This document shows, piece after piece, positions 1 to 12,744 of a DNA stretch of 64,000 nt. Below the pieces are notes generated by a model, which was not told where the DNA came from, ran no database searches, and was given only the letters and a program-made list of their open reading frames with translations. The stretch is from Astragalus membranaceus (Eukaryota; Streptophyta; Magnoliopsida; Fabales; Fabaceae): assembly GCA_039519185.1 (NCBI GenBank), contig CM076854.1, positions 147,918,997 to 147,982,996 of the forward strand, in the 5' to 3' direction. How positions within the stretch are numbered: the first letter of the stretch is position 1; each line of letters opens with the position of its first letter. The position numbers and the translations under genes were made by a program.

Positions 1-817
1 TTGTCTCCCCAGTTCTCTTTTTTCTGAGGGTTTATTTTTTTTTATCAGCTTTCTTTTTTCTGATCGTTTGTTTTTCTTTTTGAGCAAACACATTGTAAAC
101 AGATAAACTTATTTGTCCTAAGATTAAAATTTGAGAAAACGAAAGCAACCGGTCATTGATCGGAATGAAGTGTTTGGAGTTTTATTGGGACGAGTTTGTG
201 TTTCATAGTAGAATGGCTGAGGGTTTACGAAGGGTTAGATGTTGAGGCCAGAGGAAATGTTTGCGGTCTTTATGAAAGGAGAGATGATTATACACAACAG
301 AGTGTTGGAAGGTTTATGGGGACAAGGATCTCTGGTGTTTCATGGTGAAATATATCGGCTCACAATTTGTACTTCTTTTGTTTCTCTTTTTTCTTGGTCT
401 TTCTTTTTTTTCTTTTTTTTTAGGGATTTTTCATCTTTTTTTTTTTGAATTTTTTTGTTTGGTTGCATTCTTTTCCTTTGGACTTCTTTCTTTTCTTTGG
501 ACTTGGGTGAGCTGATAAAGATGATATACCATTTTCGATGTGGAATTGATCCTTGTCTAGAGTGATGGAGATATCCTGGGACTTTCTTGACTTAAGGTGG
601 GTAGGAGGGGGATTTTTCCCTTCTCTTTGGGATTTTCTTGGCTTAAGGTGGGTAGGAAAGGGAGCTTCTGGATTTTGGATTTTCTTGAGGTTGTGGGGAG
701 ACGGCCGAACTTCATTTCAAATTCCGATTGTTTATTCTCTCGTAAAACCTGACAACAATTTATCTATCTATATGTGTCTGCTCTTTTCTTTGGACTTTTT
801 TATTATGCCCTAATTTT

Positions 818-905
818 TGCCTGGAGCGCTCTTTGCGAGTTTTCAATCCACCGGGCGCTCCTTTTTGCCTAGGCTGCCCTTTGCGGGTTTTCAACCTAGC
901 GAGCT
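818..905. repeat. imperfect tandem duplication, about 45 bp x 2
   Basis: Two adjacent copies share the pattern TGCCT..GC..CTTTGCG.GTTTTCAA.CC and then diverge. They lie in the Ogre leader. No coding role is visible. Confidence 0.6.
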
Positions 906-3169
906 TGTTCTTCTCATTTATCTCTTCTCTTTTTTTTGTTTTTTTTTTTTGGAAAAACTTGCACTGAAAGAAAATAATGCCGATAAAGAAAGTTAGTGAT
1001 CACAGAATTGCCCCAGCATGGAGGACTTAAAGTGTTAGTGAGAATGAACCAAAAAGTCAAGTATGCACTGATGGGAGAGAATATGCATTTTATGGATGGA
1101 CGGGGCGGGGTTAGACTGGGATGGTGATGATGACAAGGAAGGAAACTGACTGACTCAAACAAGAGAAACTGCACGTGTCATGCACGTTCACTATAGGAAT
1201 GCTTCACAGAGAGTCAACATTAGTTAGAACAATGAATTGATGAGCTGCTTCAGTTTTTTTTTGTCATGGAATGGATGGGATGCAGTGCTTTTGAAGGACA
1301 TGCAAATGAGCTATTGATTTGCAAAACTGAGTGCCTTGGAACACCTTGAGTTTGCAACCAAGTAAGGATAAACTTTTTTCAAAAAAAAGGATGATTGTTT
1401 TGCAAGAACGTCTCGCTTCTCATCACAACTTTTATTTTATGCAATGAATGAATGAACAAATTATGATATGCAAGTATGATGCAAATGCGTGGAGAACGAC
1501 TACTCGAAAAGTGTGGCTTATTCTAAATTATTTTGTTGCAAGACAAAATATGGAATACCAATGCGAATGATGCAAGAATGATGCCCCCCATTTTTTCCAA
1601 ATGATTTTTGATTTTTTTTTATTTTTTAGAGGCGAGACAGGATGTGAAATGCCAATGCCCCTTTTTTGAATGATGAGAGATGCAAGACTGGGGATATGAG
1701 GCAACTGATTGTCGTTACCCTGAGTAACCTGCCTGAAACATTGAGTGGATCCTGACTCAATACTTCACACAATGTACTGAAACGTTTTGACAATTAGTTG
1801 ACTCAATTTAATTTCCTACTCGAAATTAAAATACGTGCGACTGGGTCAAAGTGCTCTGACATCGTAAAGTAACATCTCAAATTTGTAGTCGACAAACAAA
1901 TTTGAGACATTACCCTTCGTCGTTCAACGGTGCACTTCTATCCATTAAGCCATCACATGAGAAATTTTTCTTTGTTTCGAAAGGATGCATGCAGGGAGAA
2001 ATGATGTATTCGGACAAAGTGATGAGGTTAATGAAATGATGCATGAGCGCCACATTGACGCGATGTCCGCATTATTTGATGATAGTTTTTGCATAATCAA
2101 GGATGAATGAAATGCGATATGGATGATAGATGCTTCTGGTTTTCATTTTTCTTATGCAATGAAATGAAATGCGTGATGCTTGCAATTACTTTCCTAATGC
2201 ATGGGAGATATTGAATGAAGATGCATGCGAGATGAGACGTTAATGCTTATTTTTGATTTGCGACACAGGAAAGTATTAATGCGATGATGTGATATGGACG
2301 GACGACGGAATGAGTGGGTGAATGAATGAACGAATGTGCATTTTGAATGAGGATAACGTAAATTGCATCACTTGATGATTTTTTATGATTATGAGCGAAT
2401 GAAATACCATAGGGATGATAATTGTTTTTTTTTCAGAATTTTGTTGCATGACGCCATGATGCAAAGTGCGGATGATGATTGCTTTTCGTTTTATTTTTGA
2501 ACTATGAAATGGAGTGCCTGATACTAACAATTATTTTTAGTTGCGTGGAAAGATATGATTCTTATGAAAATGCATGCGAAATAAGATGTTTATTTGATTA
2601 TTTTTTGTAGTGCAAAGAAAAAATGCATGTAGTATGTTTTCTAAGAAAGCTTGTGGAAAATAATAATTTTTGATTTTTCTTGATTTTTGGTTTTTTTTTT
2701 GATAAAAGACGGTATGCACTAATACTTGTTTGAATGCAAGTGCAATGCAATATGTATGATTTCCTGTCTGTCTTGGTGCCGGGAATCACGGTGTACTATG
2801 TCTTGCCATAGGTTTAACGGTGGATTTTGGTTATTTTTTCTTTGAAACACAACAAGGTTAGAATCAATAAGCGAAACAAAGCACATTCCATGCATTCAAA
2901 CTTAAACAAACTCACACCTCGGAGTATACGTTGTTTCACTTTTGATTCCACATCGTGCCTATGACAAGATTCTTTGTCACTTTGGGATTCTCGGTAAACA
3001 AACTTTGATGAAATGCAAGGATGCATGCATGAACTGTAAAAGCTTCTGTTGGATGCAATGCGAGGATGCATGCAAAATGATGATGATGTTTTATGCATAT
3101 GCAGATTAGGGCAAAACCCTTATTGGCATTAGTTCGAGTTTTTTTGTTTTTTTTGAAAAATGCGAGCCG

Positions 3170-3310
3170 TACGTGGTTTCATATGGACCAAGTAAGAGAA
3201 AGGCTACAACGGCAGCTCGTTCTCTCTTTTTTTTTTGAAAAGAGTGGGTCATATGTCACTTCGTACGGACCAGCAAAAGAAAGGCTACAACGGCAGCTCT
3301 TTCTCTACTT
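3170..3310. repeat. direct duplication in Ogre leader
   Basis: A word containing AGAAAGGCTACAACGGCAGC occurs twice about 85 bp apart, each copy preceded by a GGACCA box and followed by TTTCTCT-type pyrimidine tracts. It looks like a local tandem duplication with divergence. Confidence 0.6.
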
Positions 3311-4131
3311 TTTATTTGAAAAACCTCCTACTCTTTTTTGAAAACATGTCTATATTACCATGCAACACACAATTTGGTATGCCCCTTGTGTCCTGCGAAG
3401 GTGGGGACCTAAGTTCTAGGACAACTCAAATGTTCCTCCCATGCGGGTTCTAGTCACTTCCTCACCAGGCTACCAGAGCTAATTCTCTTTCACAATAGCA
3501 CCCACAACGATGGAACGCCATCTGGTGTGAGGCATCATGAAAGAGCATACTCTGGCTGAAACTTTCGTGAGAGTCGGAAGGACAACAGTCCAATTGTCAG
3601 TCACTACTCGTTTCCACTCTCCTAAGTTTTGTCAGACCTTGGGTTTTAGGCCCCTCTCAAAGCATAGTAAGCATAAGGTGTGAGTGTGTGCAGCAAGGGC
3701 ATACCGCCTAAAACTACCCACATATACCCCACCTGCAAATGAAAACCCTGAACAGTCCAGATAAAAGCAAGCAATAACATGTTGTCTACCCTGGGGTTTA
3801 ATATCTAGGATATCTATAAACAAGGATATTGCTTACCTTAACAATAGGAGCCAAGAAGAGGGGACATGATAAAATTGGGGAGAAATGCATGAGCTTACCT
3901 TGAAGAAAGGGAGCGAAAAAAGAAGGGATCGTGGGGATTGGAAGAATGCATGGGCATAAGCAATAAGAGAAAAGGAGTAGAAGAGGAGATAGGGAACAAC
4001 AAAGAAGACAAATGCATATGCCTACAATCAATGATAGGAAAGAAAGGCAAACAAGGTATTAATCAAATCAACAATACATTAAACCACACAATTTAATTAG
4101 TTAGGCTTGACCCTCGTCTTTTAAAAAAAGG

Positions 4132-4150
4132 GTCCCCAGTGGAGTCGCCA
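4132..4150 (-). other. Ogre primer-binding site (tRNA-Arg type)
   Basis: On the minus strand the site starts TGGCGACTCC two bases inside the LTR end. It complements the 3' end of plant tRNA-Arg(ACG) with about one mismatch. tRNA-Arg priming is characteristic of Ogre elements. The site fixes the element's orientation (minus) and shows that the LTR at 4153-7520 is the 5' LTR. Confidence 0.75.
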
Positions 4151-4152
4151 GC

Positions 4153-7100
4153 TGTTGCGCCCGAAAAATCCGGTTTGGGAGTTTTCGTTTGACAACGTGG
4201 AAAAAGTTTGGAGCCGCCACCAATATTTTAATTTTAAGACCAAAACATTGAAAAAAGGTCTTTTAGACAAGGCGGATGGTCTTTCGAAAACTAGAGATAT
4301 GGGTTCGGGGGTCGGTTAGGCATGGGGAAGGTATTAGCACCCCGTACCTCCTTTCTACCGAAAGGGAACCTTTAATTAGATGTGTGGTTTGAAGTGCTGA
4401 TTTGAAAATGCTTTTATTTTGCCTCTTTATTGAAAAGGGAGTGAGAAGACTTAATGAAAATTTTTATTTTTGGCGCTTGACGAGAGTTGGCCTCTCGCTC
4501 CTACGTATCTCCTGGTGCGATGGAGAATTCAAAGCTACGTAGTTCTTGGTCGTCCTGAAAAGGGTTTTTGTTTTTTAATCTTTTTGGAGTTTTTCGCAAA
4601 GGGGTTGAGCGTTCGCAGTGACCAAACAACAATGGTTTAGAGTGGTCGCACTACTAACTCTTATAAAAATGAATTATCATTAACGACCAAACGGCAACGG
4701 CGCGAGTGATGATTAATGATAATCGGTTCTTATTTTGAGTATTGAAGAGGTTTTCGCAATTGAATGAAGGCGTTTGTGAGGACCAAACAACAACGGTTTA
4801 GAGTGGCCACACTACTAGCTCCCACAGGAATGAAATCATCACCCACAATCAAACGGCAACGGCGCGAGTGATCATTAGTGATGATTAGTTTTGATCTCGA
4901 CGTTTGAAAAGATTTGTTTTTGAAAAGTGTCTTCGTTGGTTTTAATTGGAGAGAACGTCGTGATGGAAGGAACTTGCAATTGGATTGATTTTCGTTCGGG
5001 GAAACATTTATCCATCGTTGGGAAAAAAAGGTTTGTGAAAAAAAGAAAATAAATAAGTTTATTTAGGGGAAAAGAAACAAAATTCAAAAAAAAAAAAAAA
5101 GAAACAGGGAGGTGCAGTAGTAAAATGGGGGGTGTAAGTGGCAGGAGGGCTGTGTTATTAAAAGGGGGTGCAGATAGTGAGCCCAGCTTGTTTTTGTAAG
5201 CTGGGCTGCGTTTTTTATTTTCTGATGGGCTTTGGGGGGAGGCGTGCGAAATAAACCGTGGGGGTGCGAATAGCAATCTGAAAAATTAAAAAAAAGGGAA
5301 AAGACCAAACTGCCCTTGCTCTTATACTATAAAAGGGAAACCTAATTAGGGAAACCCTAATTTCCTATCCCTCCTTCCACGGCGCCCCTACTCCCCCAAA
5401 TAGCCAAACCTAAACTCTTCCCTTCTCCACGCGGCGCACTCCCTCTCTCCCCCCCCAGCTCCGATCCTCTTCTCTCCTTGCTTCGCCCCTCGCCTCCCTC
5501 TCTTTCCCTACGCCGTTTCTCTCCTCCCTCTTCTTACATCGCTCTCATCTCTCTCTCCTTACAACCGTGGTGAGCCGAAACGAAAGGGACGGGGACGGTG
5601 GTGCGAAGGATTTGACGGTGGTGATTTTGGGTGGAGACGCGGTGATGTGGTGCGAAGGGTTTGGTTCGGTTCGTGGATGAGGAACCCAGTGGTGGTGGTG
5701 ACTGTGATTCGGTGATTCTGCCATCGTACATGGGTTAGCGGTTTGGCTACGGTTTTCGCGGCCGGGTTACGACGGCGACGGCTTGGCGGTTCACAGCGGT
5801 GAGCTGTCAGCGACGGCATCTATGGTTCAAAAGGGGACGACGAGGGGCTCTGGCACACGACGGGGAGGTTTGCGATGGTACGGCTGGCGAGGAGGAATGA
5901 AAGTGGAACACCGACAGAACCACGACGGGCCTGGGCTGCCGACCGCCGTCTACGGTGGTCGGAGGTGAGTTTTCCCCCTGTTTGCTTTTTGTTCCTCTGA
6001 TCTTATTTATTTAGTTTCTGATCTTTTCTGATTTAGCTCATGGCTATTTGATTTTTTTATCCCCCTCCCTTTTTTCTTTTGGTTATTTACTTACTGTTTT
6101 TGCACATCCTGACCTATTACTAATTTACAGATAACAAAAATATTTAATCACTGTCACTAATCTGCTACATATGCGTCATATTCTATACAAAATTAGTTTA
6201 AGAGCCTAAACTATTCATGCTTTGCTAACTCTTATATGTAACATTAATTTTGTATTCTATTTTCAGACAGCAACACTGAAACTGCCTGCATTTGGTTTAT
6301 TTTTTGTGTAACACACATGTGTTGTTTTGGACTGAGTTGTCGGTAGCTACATATTATAACTGAAACGTAATAAAAGCGAGAAAACAAATGGACACCAACC
6401 TCTTATCCAGCCTTTGAAAAGTTTCCTACTGCTGTTTTTTCTTTTCTGCTACTGCCCCTTAGCTTCTCTCTCTTTTGAACTTAAAAAAAACTTTCCAGTC
6501 TCTGGCTTCTATTTGCTCTCCTGATTTATCTCTATTTTGTGTGTACCTGTTACTCTCTGTGTGTATATGGTTCTGTTTGCTACTATTTCTTTTCTGTGTT
6601 GTTTCTCAGTATCCTCCCTAACACTGTTTCTGCTTATTGCATTTATAGGCAGAAGATGTGGTGTAGGTGTGGTGTTGGAGTAGGGAAACAAAACCCCCAG
6701 GAGACCAAGCTGTTGGCAGCAGGAGGTGGAGCATGGTTGCTGCCACTGCAGCAGTGTTTTTGCTGAAACTGGAAAAAGCAAAGGGGCAAGATGAAAGGAG
6801 CTTGAGCCCCATTCTAAAAATGTGTTCCTGCTGCAACATACAGCAGCGCCCCTGTCCTTTATTTTTTGTATTTGTTTTTTAATTAATTTTTTGTAAGAAA
6901 AGAGTTGACTTCTCTTTTTTGGTATTATTCTGCTTTTTTTTATTTTTTGTTTGTATCTGTAACAAAATCAATAAAAAAGGGACAGCTGATTTTATTCTAC
7001 TATTTACTTATTATCATTATTTTTATGACAATAAAAGCGGTAAAAACAACGCGTACCGACACGATGACTCGAAATGAAACGCGCGTTCACCCTAAGACTA

Positions 7101-7520
7101 GGAACGCATACACGATCAGAATACGCACGCGCGTAAAACGGTAAAACTAAAAGCGCACCGACGCATTTGCTCACACGACTCGAAACGAAACGCGCATTCG
7201 CCTTAAGACTAGGGACACGTACGCGATTTGAATACGCACGCGCGCACCTTTTTTTAAAACCGATTTCATTCTATTCTCACTTTTCTAAAAACGGTAAAAA
7301 TAAACGCGCACCGACGCAATTACTCACGACTCGAGACGAAATGCGCGCTCGCGTTATTCATTATTTCATTATTTATTTTTGGATTCTTTTTTCTTGAAAA
7401 CAACGAGCGCCAAACAAAACCGTTGCACGAGAGTGCCAAATACACCCGCATTTAGAACAATATGCGAAGCGATAAAATTTTGGGATTTTTCAAATAGGCG
7501 GACAAAATTGGGGTATTACA
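4153..7520 (-). mobile_element. 5' LTR of Ogre-type Ty3/gypsy retrotransposon
   Basis: The LTR is 3368 bp. On the minus strand it opens TGTAATACCCC and closes GGGCGCAACA, followed by two bases and the tRNA-Arg primer site. The outer end (7520) abuts the interrupted integrase frame of Athila-1, so the Ogre element landed in that gene. The LTR contains a GC-rich block (5380-5970), T-rich stretches, and CG-rich repeated words around 7040-7350. The other LTR and the matching target duplication lie outside the window. Many short open frames in the GC-rich block look like chance products of composition. Confidence 0.75.
5324..6975 (+). promoter_or_regulatory. possible antisense transcription unit inside the Ogre LTR
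   Basis: Read on the plus strand, opposite to the element, there is a TATA-like box (CTATAAAAGG near 5327), then telo-box-like AACCCTAA and a pyrimidine-rich leader. A GC-rich segment follows with an open frame 5783-5968. Next come a splice-donor-like GAG|GTGAGT at about 5967, a T-rich stretch, an acceptor-like TTTATAG|GC at about 6648 and AATAAA at 6970. These are the signs of a plant transcript. No recognisable protein is encoded. The signals are individually weak, so this is an inference. Confidence 0.35.
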
Positions 7521-8470
7521 AAGCTCAAGAGGTAGGTGACAAGCTTTGCCATAAATAATTCTGTAAGGAGACATTCCCAAAGGAGTTTTGAATGCAGTTC
7601 TGTAGGTCCATAAAGCATCATCCAAGTGAACAGCCCAATCCTTTCTTGTAGGTCCTACCATCTTTTCCAGCACTCTTTTGATTTCTCTATTGGATAGCTC
7701 TGCTTGCCCACTTGTTTGAGGGTGGTAAGCAGTTGTTATCTTGTGTTTTACTCCATACTTAGTAAGAAGGTTCTCAATCAATTTGTTATAGAAATGAGAT
7801 CATTCATCACTGATTATAGCTCTTGGAGTCCCAAACCTTGTGAAGATGTTCCTTTGCAGAAATTTGCTGACAGATTTTGCATCATTGGTAGGTAGAGCTA
7901 CAGCTTCAACCCACTTTGATACATAATCAACAGCCACCAATATGTATAAATTGCCAAAGGATGGTGGAAAAGGCCCCATAAAATTCATACCCCAAATATC
8001 AAAGAGTTCTACCTCTAAAATATTTGTTAATGGCATTTCATGCTTGCTGGAAATGTTACCAGTCCTTTGACAATTATCACATCTCTTAACCAATTCATGA
8101 GCATCTTTAAAAATGGTAGGCCAATAATATCCAGATTGTAATACTTTGGCTGCTGTCCTCACCTCCAAAATGCCCACCATATGGAGCTGCATGGCATTGT
8201 TGCAGCACCACTTGCTGCTCTTCTTCAGCCACACATCTTCTTAGAAGTTGATCAGGTCACTTCTTGTACAGAAAAGGTTCGTCCCAGAAATATTGCTTGA
8301 TAAGATGAAAGAACCTTTTCTTCTATTGAGAAGTCATATCACAAGGCACCACTCTAATGACAAAGTAATCCACAATATCTGCATACCAAGGTACTGCAGC
8401 ATCTGTTGCTGCCGCATCTGTTGTTGCAGCAGTTACTGCAAGCAACTTTTCATCAGGGAAATACTCCTTG
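7521..8470 (-). pseudogene. Athila-1 integrase, truncated
   Basis: This encodes the zinc-binding H2C2 segment (CDNCQR near 8070) and the integrase core. Recognisable stretches are WGMNFMGPFPPS, DYVSKWVEA, FTRFGTP, YHPQTSGQAELSNREIK and AFKTPLGMSPYR. They match the Athila-2 integrase closely. The frame is lost between the RNase H region and the zinc finger (about 8160-8330), and a stop follows AIISDE at 7800. The C-terminal end is removed by the Ogre LTR: the frame runs into TGTAATACCCC after the CHLPLEL segment. The family function is to insert the cDNA copy; this copy cannot. Confidence 0.85.
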
Positions 8471-9828
8471 ATTTCTCCACTGTGATTACCTGCATTTTCA
8501 CCTTCCAATCTAGACAAATGATCAGCAACTTGGTTCTCCACCCCATTTTTGTCTCTAATTTCAAGATCAAATTCTTGAAGGAGGAGAACCCATCTTATTA
8601 ACCTAGGTTTTGCATCTTTTTTAGCAATCAAATACTTAATGGCAGAATGATCAGTGAAAACAATTACTTTGGTGCCAACTAAGTATGATCTAAATTTATC
8701 AAAAGCAAAGACCACGGCTAATAATTCCTTTTCAGTAGTGGTGTAATTCAATTGTGCATCAATAAGTGTTTTGCTAGTATACTAAATAGAATGGAAAACT
8801 TTGTCATACCTTTGGCCAAAGACAGCTCCTATGGCAAAGTCACTAGCATCACACATGAGCTCAAATGGCTTGCTCCAATCTGGAGTCACAATCACAGGTG
8901 TTGAAACCAGTGCCTTCTTTAGTGTGTTGAATGCTTCTAGACAGGGTTCATCAAAGACAAATGGTGTGTCATGCTGTAGCAATTGACACAATGGCTTTGA
9001 AATTTTAGAAAAGGCTTTAATGAACCTCCTGTAAAATCCTGCAAGCCCCAGAAAACTTCTCACACTTTTCACACTTGTGGGTGGAGACATCTTTTCAATT
9101 ACTTCAACCTTGGCTCTATCAACTTCAATTCCCTTCTTTGAAATTCTGTGACCTAGAACAATCCCTTCTTGAACCATGAAATGACATTTTTCCCAATTTA
9201 ACACCAGATTGGCCTCTTCACACCTATCCAAAATTTCATCCAAGTTATTGAGACATAGTTGGAATGATTCCCCAAAGACTGAAAAATCATCCATAAATAC
9301 CTCCATTGATTTCTCAATAAACTCAGAAAAAATTGACGTCATGCACCTCTGAAAGGTAGCTGGTGCATTACATAACCTAAATGGCATCCTTCTAAATGCA
9401 AAGGTACCATAGGGGCATGTGAATATGGTCTTCTGATGATCCTCAGGTACAATGGCTATTTGATTATAACCAGAGTAACCATCAAGGAAACAGTAGAATT
9501 CCTTACCAGCTAACCTATCCAACATCTGATCAATGAATGGTAAAGGGAAATGGTCTTTCTTTGTAGCCTTGTTGAGCTTTCTATAATCCATGCATATTCT
9601 CCACCCTGTGACTGGTCTTGTAGGAATCAATTCATTTTTCTCATTAGCTACCACTGTCACTCCTCCCTTCTTTGGAACACATTGCACAGGACTTACCCAT
9701 GCACTATCTAAAATGGGATAGACAATGCCAGCATCAAGCCATTTGATTATCTCCTTCTTAACAACCTCCTTCATGATAGGATTAAGTCTCATCTGCCCTT
9801 CAATACTATTCTTTTAATTTTCATCCAA
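8471..9828 (-). pseudogene. Athila-1 reverse transcriptase and RNase H
   Basis: Reverse transcriptase motifs are clear: DSAWVSPVQCVPKKGG, FLDGYSGYNQI, CPYGTFAFRRMPF and the catalytic FMDDFSVFG near 9290. The RNase H segment has MCDASDFAIGAVFGQ and TEKELLAVVFAF. A stop separates the protease side from MRLNPIMKEVV at about 9812, and another stop (about 8780) splits reverse transcriptase from RNase H. The tail holds an Ala/Thr/Asp-rich insert near 8400-8450 encoded by the family's TGCTGCAGCA motif. Confidence 0.85.
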
Positions 9829-10860
9829 AATGATTTTATGCATACAGATGGTAGGACTTATTCTCTTTATATCAGCCATTTGCCACCCAATTGCTTTCTT
9901 ATGCCTTCTTAGGGTAGTAATTAGATCATATTCCTGACTTTTGGTGAGGTCAGAAGCAATGATCACAGGCAAAGAATCATTTTCCCCCAAAAAGGCATAC
10001 ATCAAGTGTTTAGGTAACTCTTTAAGTTCAAGTGAAGGTGGTTGCTCAATAGATAGAACATTCCTCTTGAAGCTTGAGTCTTCCAGTTCCAAAGACTCAT
10101 ACTTTCTTGACCAAATTTCCTTGACAATTGCTTCATTATCCAGTACACCCTCTTCCAGTTGTGAAATTTCCTTGATAGTTGCTCTTAAGTTTCCTTGACA
10201 GTTGTGAAAATGCTTTTGAACAACTGAAACAAGTGAGACTACATATGAACATTCTTCAGTCCCCTTTTCAGGAAACTTAAGAGCATTCATCACATTAAAT
10301 TTGATCTCTTGGTCATTGACCCTCATGGTCAACTCTCCTTTCTGCACATCAATGAGGGTTTTCCCTGTGGCTAAGAATGGTCTTCTTAGAATGATAGGCA
10401 CCTCCCCATCTGCATCAAAATCAAGAATAACAAAATCTGCAGGAAAAACAAACTTGTCAACTTTAATAAGCACATCCTCTATTATCCCTTCAGGATAGGC
10501 AATGGACCTATCAGCTAACTGAAGGGTAAGAGTGGTGGGTCTAGCAATTCCAATACCAAGTTGTGTAAATATAGATTTGGGCATCAAGTTAATACTTGCA
10601 CCCAAATCACATAAAGCACGGTCAGCATAGTTTTCCCCAATAGAACAGGGAATAGTGAAGCTGCCAGGATCCTTCAATTTTCTTGGAAGCTTATTCTGCA
10701 TGATCATACTGCACTCTTCTGTCATTGCCACAGTTTCAAATTCCCCTAGCCTTCTCCCTTTAGTTAGCACATCCTTCACGAACTTTGCATAGTTGGGCAT
10801 TTGTTGAAGGGCCTCAACCAAAGGAACATTGATGTGAAGTTGCTTTAGCACCTCTAGAAA
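9829..10860 (-). pseudogene. Athila-1 aspartic protease region
   Basis: An open stretch of about 345 codons joins gag to reverse transcriptase. The retropepsin-like active site reads ALCDLGASINLMP (near 10610), followed by ADRSIAYPEGIIEDVLIKV and FVILDFDAD. It aligns throughout with the same part of Athila-2. A one-base deletion at about 10860 shifts it out of frame with gag. Confidence 0.8.
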
Positions 10861-12626
10861 TTGCCAACTTGCTTGTCTTGTTGAGCCTTCTTCAATCTTT
10901 GAGGAAAGGGTGGATCTGGCAAAGCTTGATCAAGCTTAGGTGAAGTTACTGGTGCAGAGTCAAATGCTGCAGCATCTGTGGTGGCAGCATCTTTTACATC
11001 ATGTTTTCCATTTTTTTTCATTTTTTTCATTTTTTTCTTTCCACCACCTTGATCAAGTGATGGTCCTACCAAATCCTTCCCACTCCTTAAAGATATAGCC
11101 TTGCAAGTTGATACCTCTTTCCCTTTTGAAGATGAAGCTTCAGTAGTAGAAGGCAATGTTCCACTAGGTCTTTGGGTTAGAGCAGAGGCTATTTGACCAA
11201 TTTAATTCTCCAAGTTCTTGATTGCAGCCCCTTGAGTTTGATATTGAGTTTTGGTTTCATTCATGAAAGCTTTGAGCATAGCCTCCATAGAATTACCAGC
11301 TGCTGGAGCTGCTGCTGCCTTGGGTAGGAATTCAGGTTTTGTAGCTGGAGCTGCTGCAGGTGCTACAGTACTCCATTTGAAATTGGGATGATCTCTCCAT
11401 CCTGGATTATAGGTACTGGCATATGGATTATGGTTTCTGTTGTATCCGACATAGTTGATTGATATAGGGTTGGCTGGGCATTCTTCATATAGGTGACCTC
11501 CTCCACAGTAGACACAACTAGTAGACCCCACTGGAACTTGTTCAATTGCTGCTGTAGCTTTAACCTCTGGTTTAGCTTTTGTTGCTGCAGCATCTGTTGC
11601 TGCAGCACTGGGTGCATTTAGATTTTTAACCATATTGGTAAGGGATGCCACTTGAGCAGCTAAAGCAGGCATTTCACTAACTTCATGCATCCCAGCTACT
11701 TTCTTTTGAGCACTCACTCTTGCTGTAGGCCATTGATAACTATTTGCAGCAATTGTTTCAATAAGATTGTAAGCATCAGTGTATGAACCATTCTATAAAA
11801 CTCCACCAGAAGATGCATCAAGCATAAGCCTTGTCTGAGGTTCCAACCCATTGTAAAAAGTTTCCATTTGAACCACAACTGGCAACCCATTATGTGGACA
11901 TTTTCTTAGCAATTCTTTAAATCTTTCCCATGCTTCAAACAGTGTTTCAAATTCAGTTTATTTGAAAGAGGTAATTTCAGTTCTCATCCTGGCATTCTTG
12001 ATAGGTGGAAAATATTTAGTCATAAACTTTTCATCCATTTCATTCCAAGTAGTGATAGAGTTAGGCTCCAAGGAATTTAACCAAGCCTTGGCTCTATCCT
12101 TCAAGGAATATGGAAACAGCTTGAGTTTAAAAGCATCATCAGAAACACCAGGGAGTATGAAATTACTACAAACTTCTACAAATTGTTTTAAATGCAAATG
12201 GGGATCCTCAGTAGGTCCACCACCAAATTGGCCAACTGTTTGAAGCAGTTGAAACATCACGTGCTTAAATTCAAAATGTGTTGTGGCAAGTTCAGGCCTT
12301 ACTATTCTGATTTGCATAGCTAGAGGGTCAAAAATTGCATAATCCCTCATAGGTCTGTCCCTGTCATTAGCCATGCCCATGACTGTTTGATTTAATACCT
12401 CTTGATGATATTTGTTGACAGGAGGGTTTTCCACTTCAGTGGCATTGTGTTGGGAACCTTGAGTTGGTGTGCTCTGGGAATCATGTACAGAAGCCATGAC
12501 AACAGCTCTGCCTAACTCAATAAGCCCTAGTCTACTATTGATCCTTCTCAACCTTCTGAACAGTCTTTCTATTTCTGGATCCAACTGAAATTCTGGTGTG
12601 GAAGCCCTGCACATATGCTGCAGCAA
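10861..12626 (-). pseudogene. Athila-1 gag
   Basis: It begins MLQHMCRAST and soon has the Athila-type DPEIERLFRRLRR segment, then the capsid-like part (LKLFPYSLKDRAKAWL, WNEMDEKFMTKYFPP). The zinc knuckle is CVYCGGGHLYEEC (C-x2-C-x3-H-x4-C), typical of this lineage. Three in-frame stops interrupt the otherwise continuous frame: at about 11958, 11793 and 11202. Ala-rich linkers on both sides of the knuckle are encoded by copies of the TGCTGCAGCA motif. Confidence 0.85.
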
Positions 12627-12720
12627 CTAATGCTGTAACAACAGAGACAGAGCACACAAAAAATGAGAAAACAAAAATCACTAACTTACTAACTAATTAA
12701 ACAACAATTAAACTTTTCAA

Positions 12721-12738
12721 TCCCCGACAATGTCGCCA
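12721..12738 (-). other. Athila-1 primer-binding site (tRNA-Asp type)
   Basis: On the minus strand the site reads TGGCGACATTGTCGGGGA, which matches the complement of the plant tRNA-Asp 3' end with a few changes. It lies six bases inside the LTR at 12745. The same site is intact in Athila-3. Confidence 0.8.
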
Positions 12739-12744
12739 AAAACT

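Larger units (their letters stand above)
1..4131 (-). mobile_element. Ogre-type Ty3/gypsy element, 5' internal (leader) part, runs off the window
   Basis: This is the stretch inside the primer site of the Ogre-type LTR at 4153-7520, read on the minus strand. It contains no long open frame on either strand, so it is probably the untranslated leader or decayed ORF1 region that precedes gag in Ogre elements. The sequence is T-rich at 1-960. It is packed with ATGA/ATGC-type short words at 1430-3090. It holds two internal duplications (818-905 and 3170-3310). Gag and pol are not reached; they would lie left of base 1. The assignment rests on the adjoining LTR and primer site, not on protein similarity. 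Confidence 0.6.

Noticed and set aside
5534..5968. Protein genes in the GC-rich block of the Ogre LTR
   Set aside because: Frames are open in several phases because of base composition, with no domain or similarity recognised.
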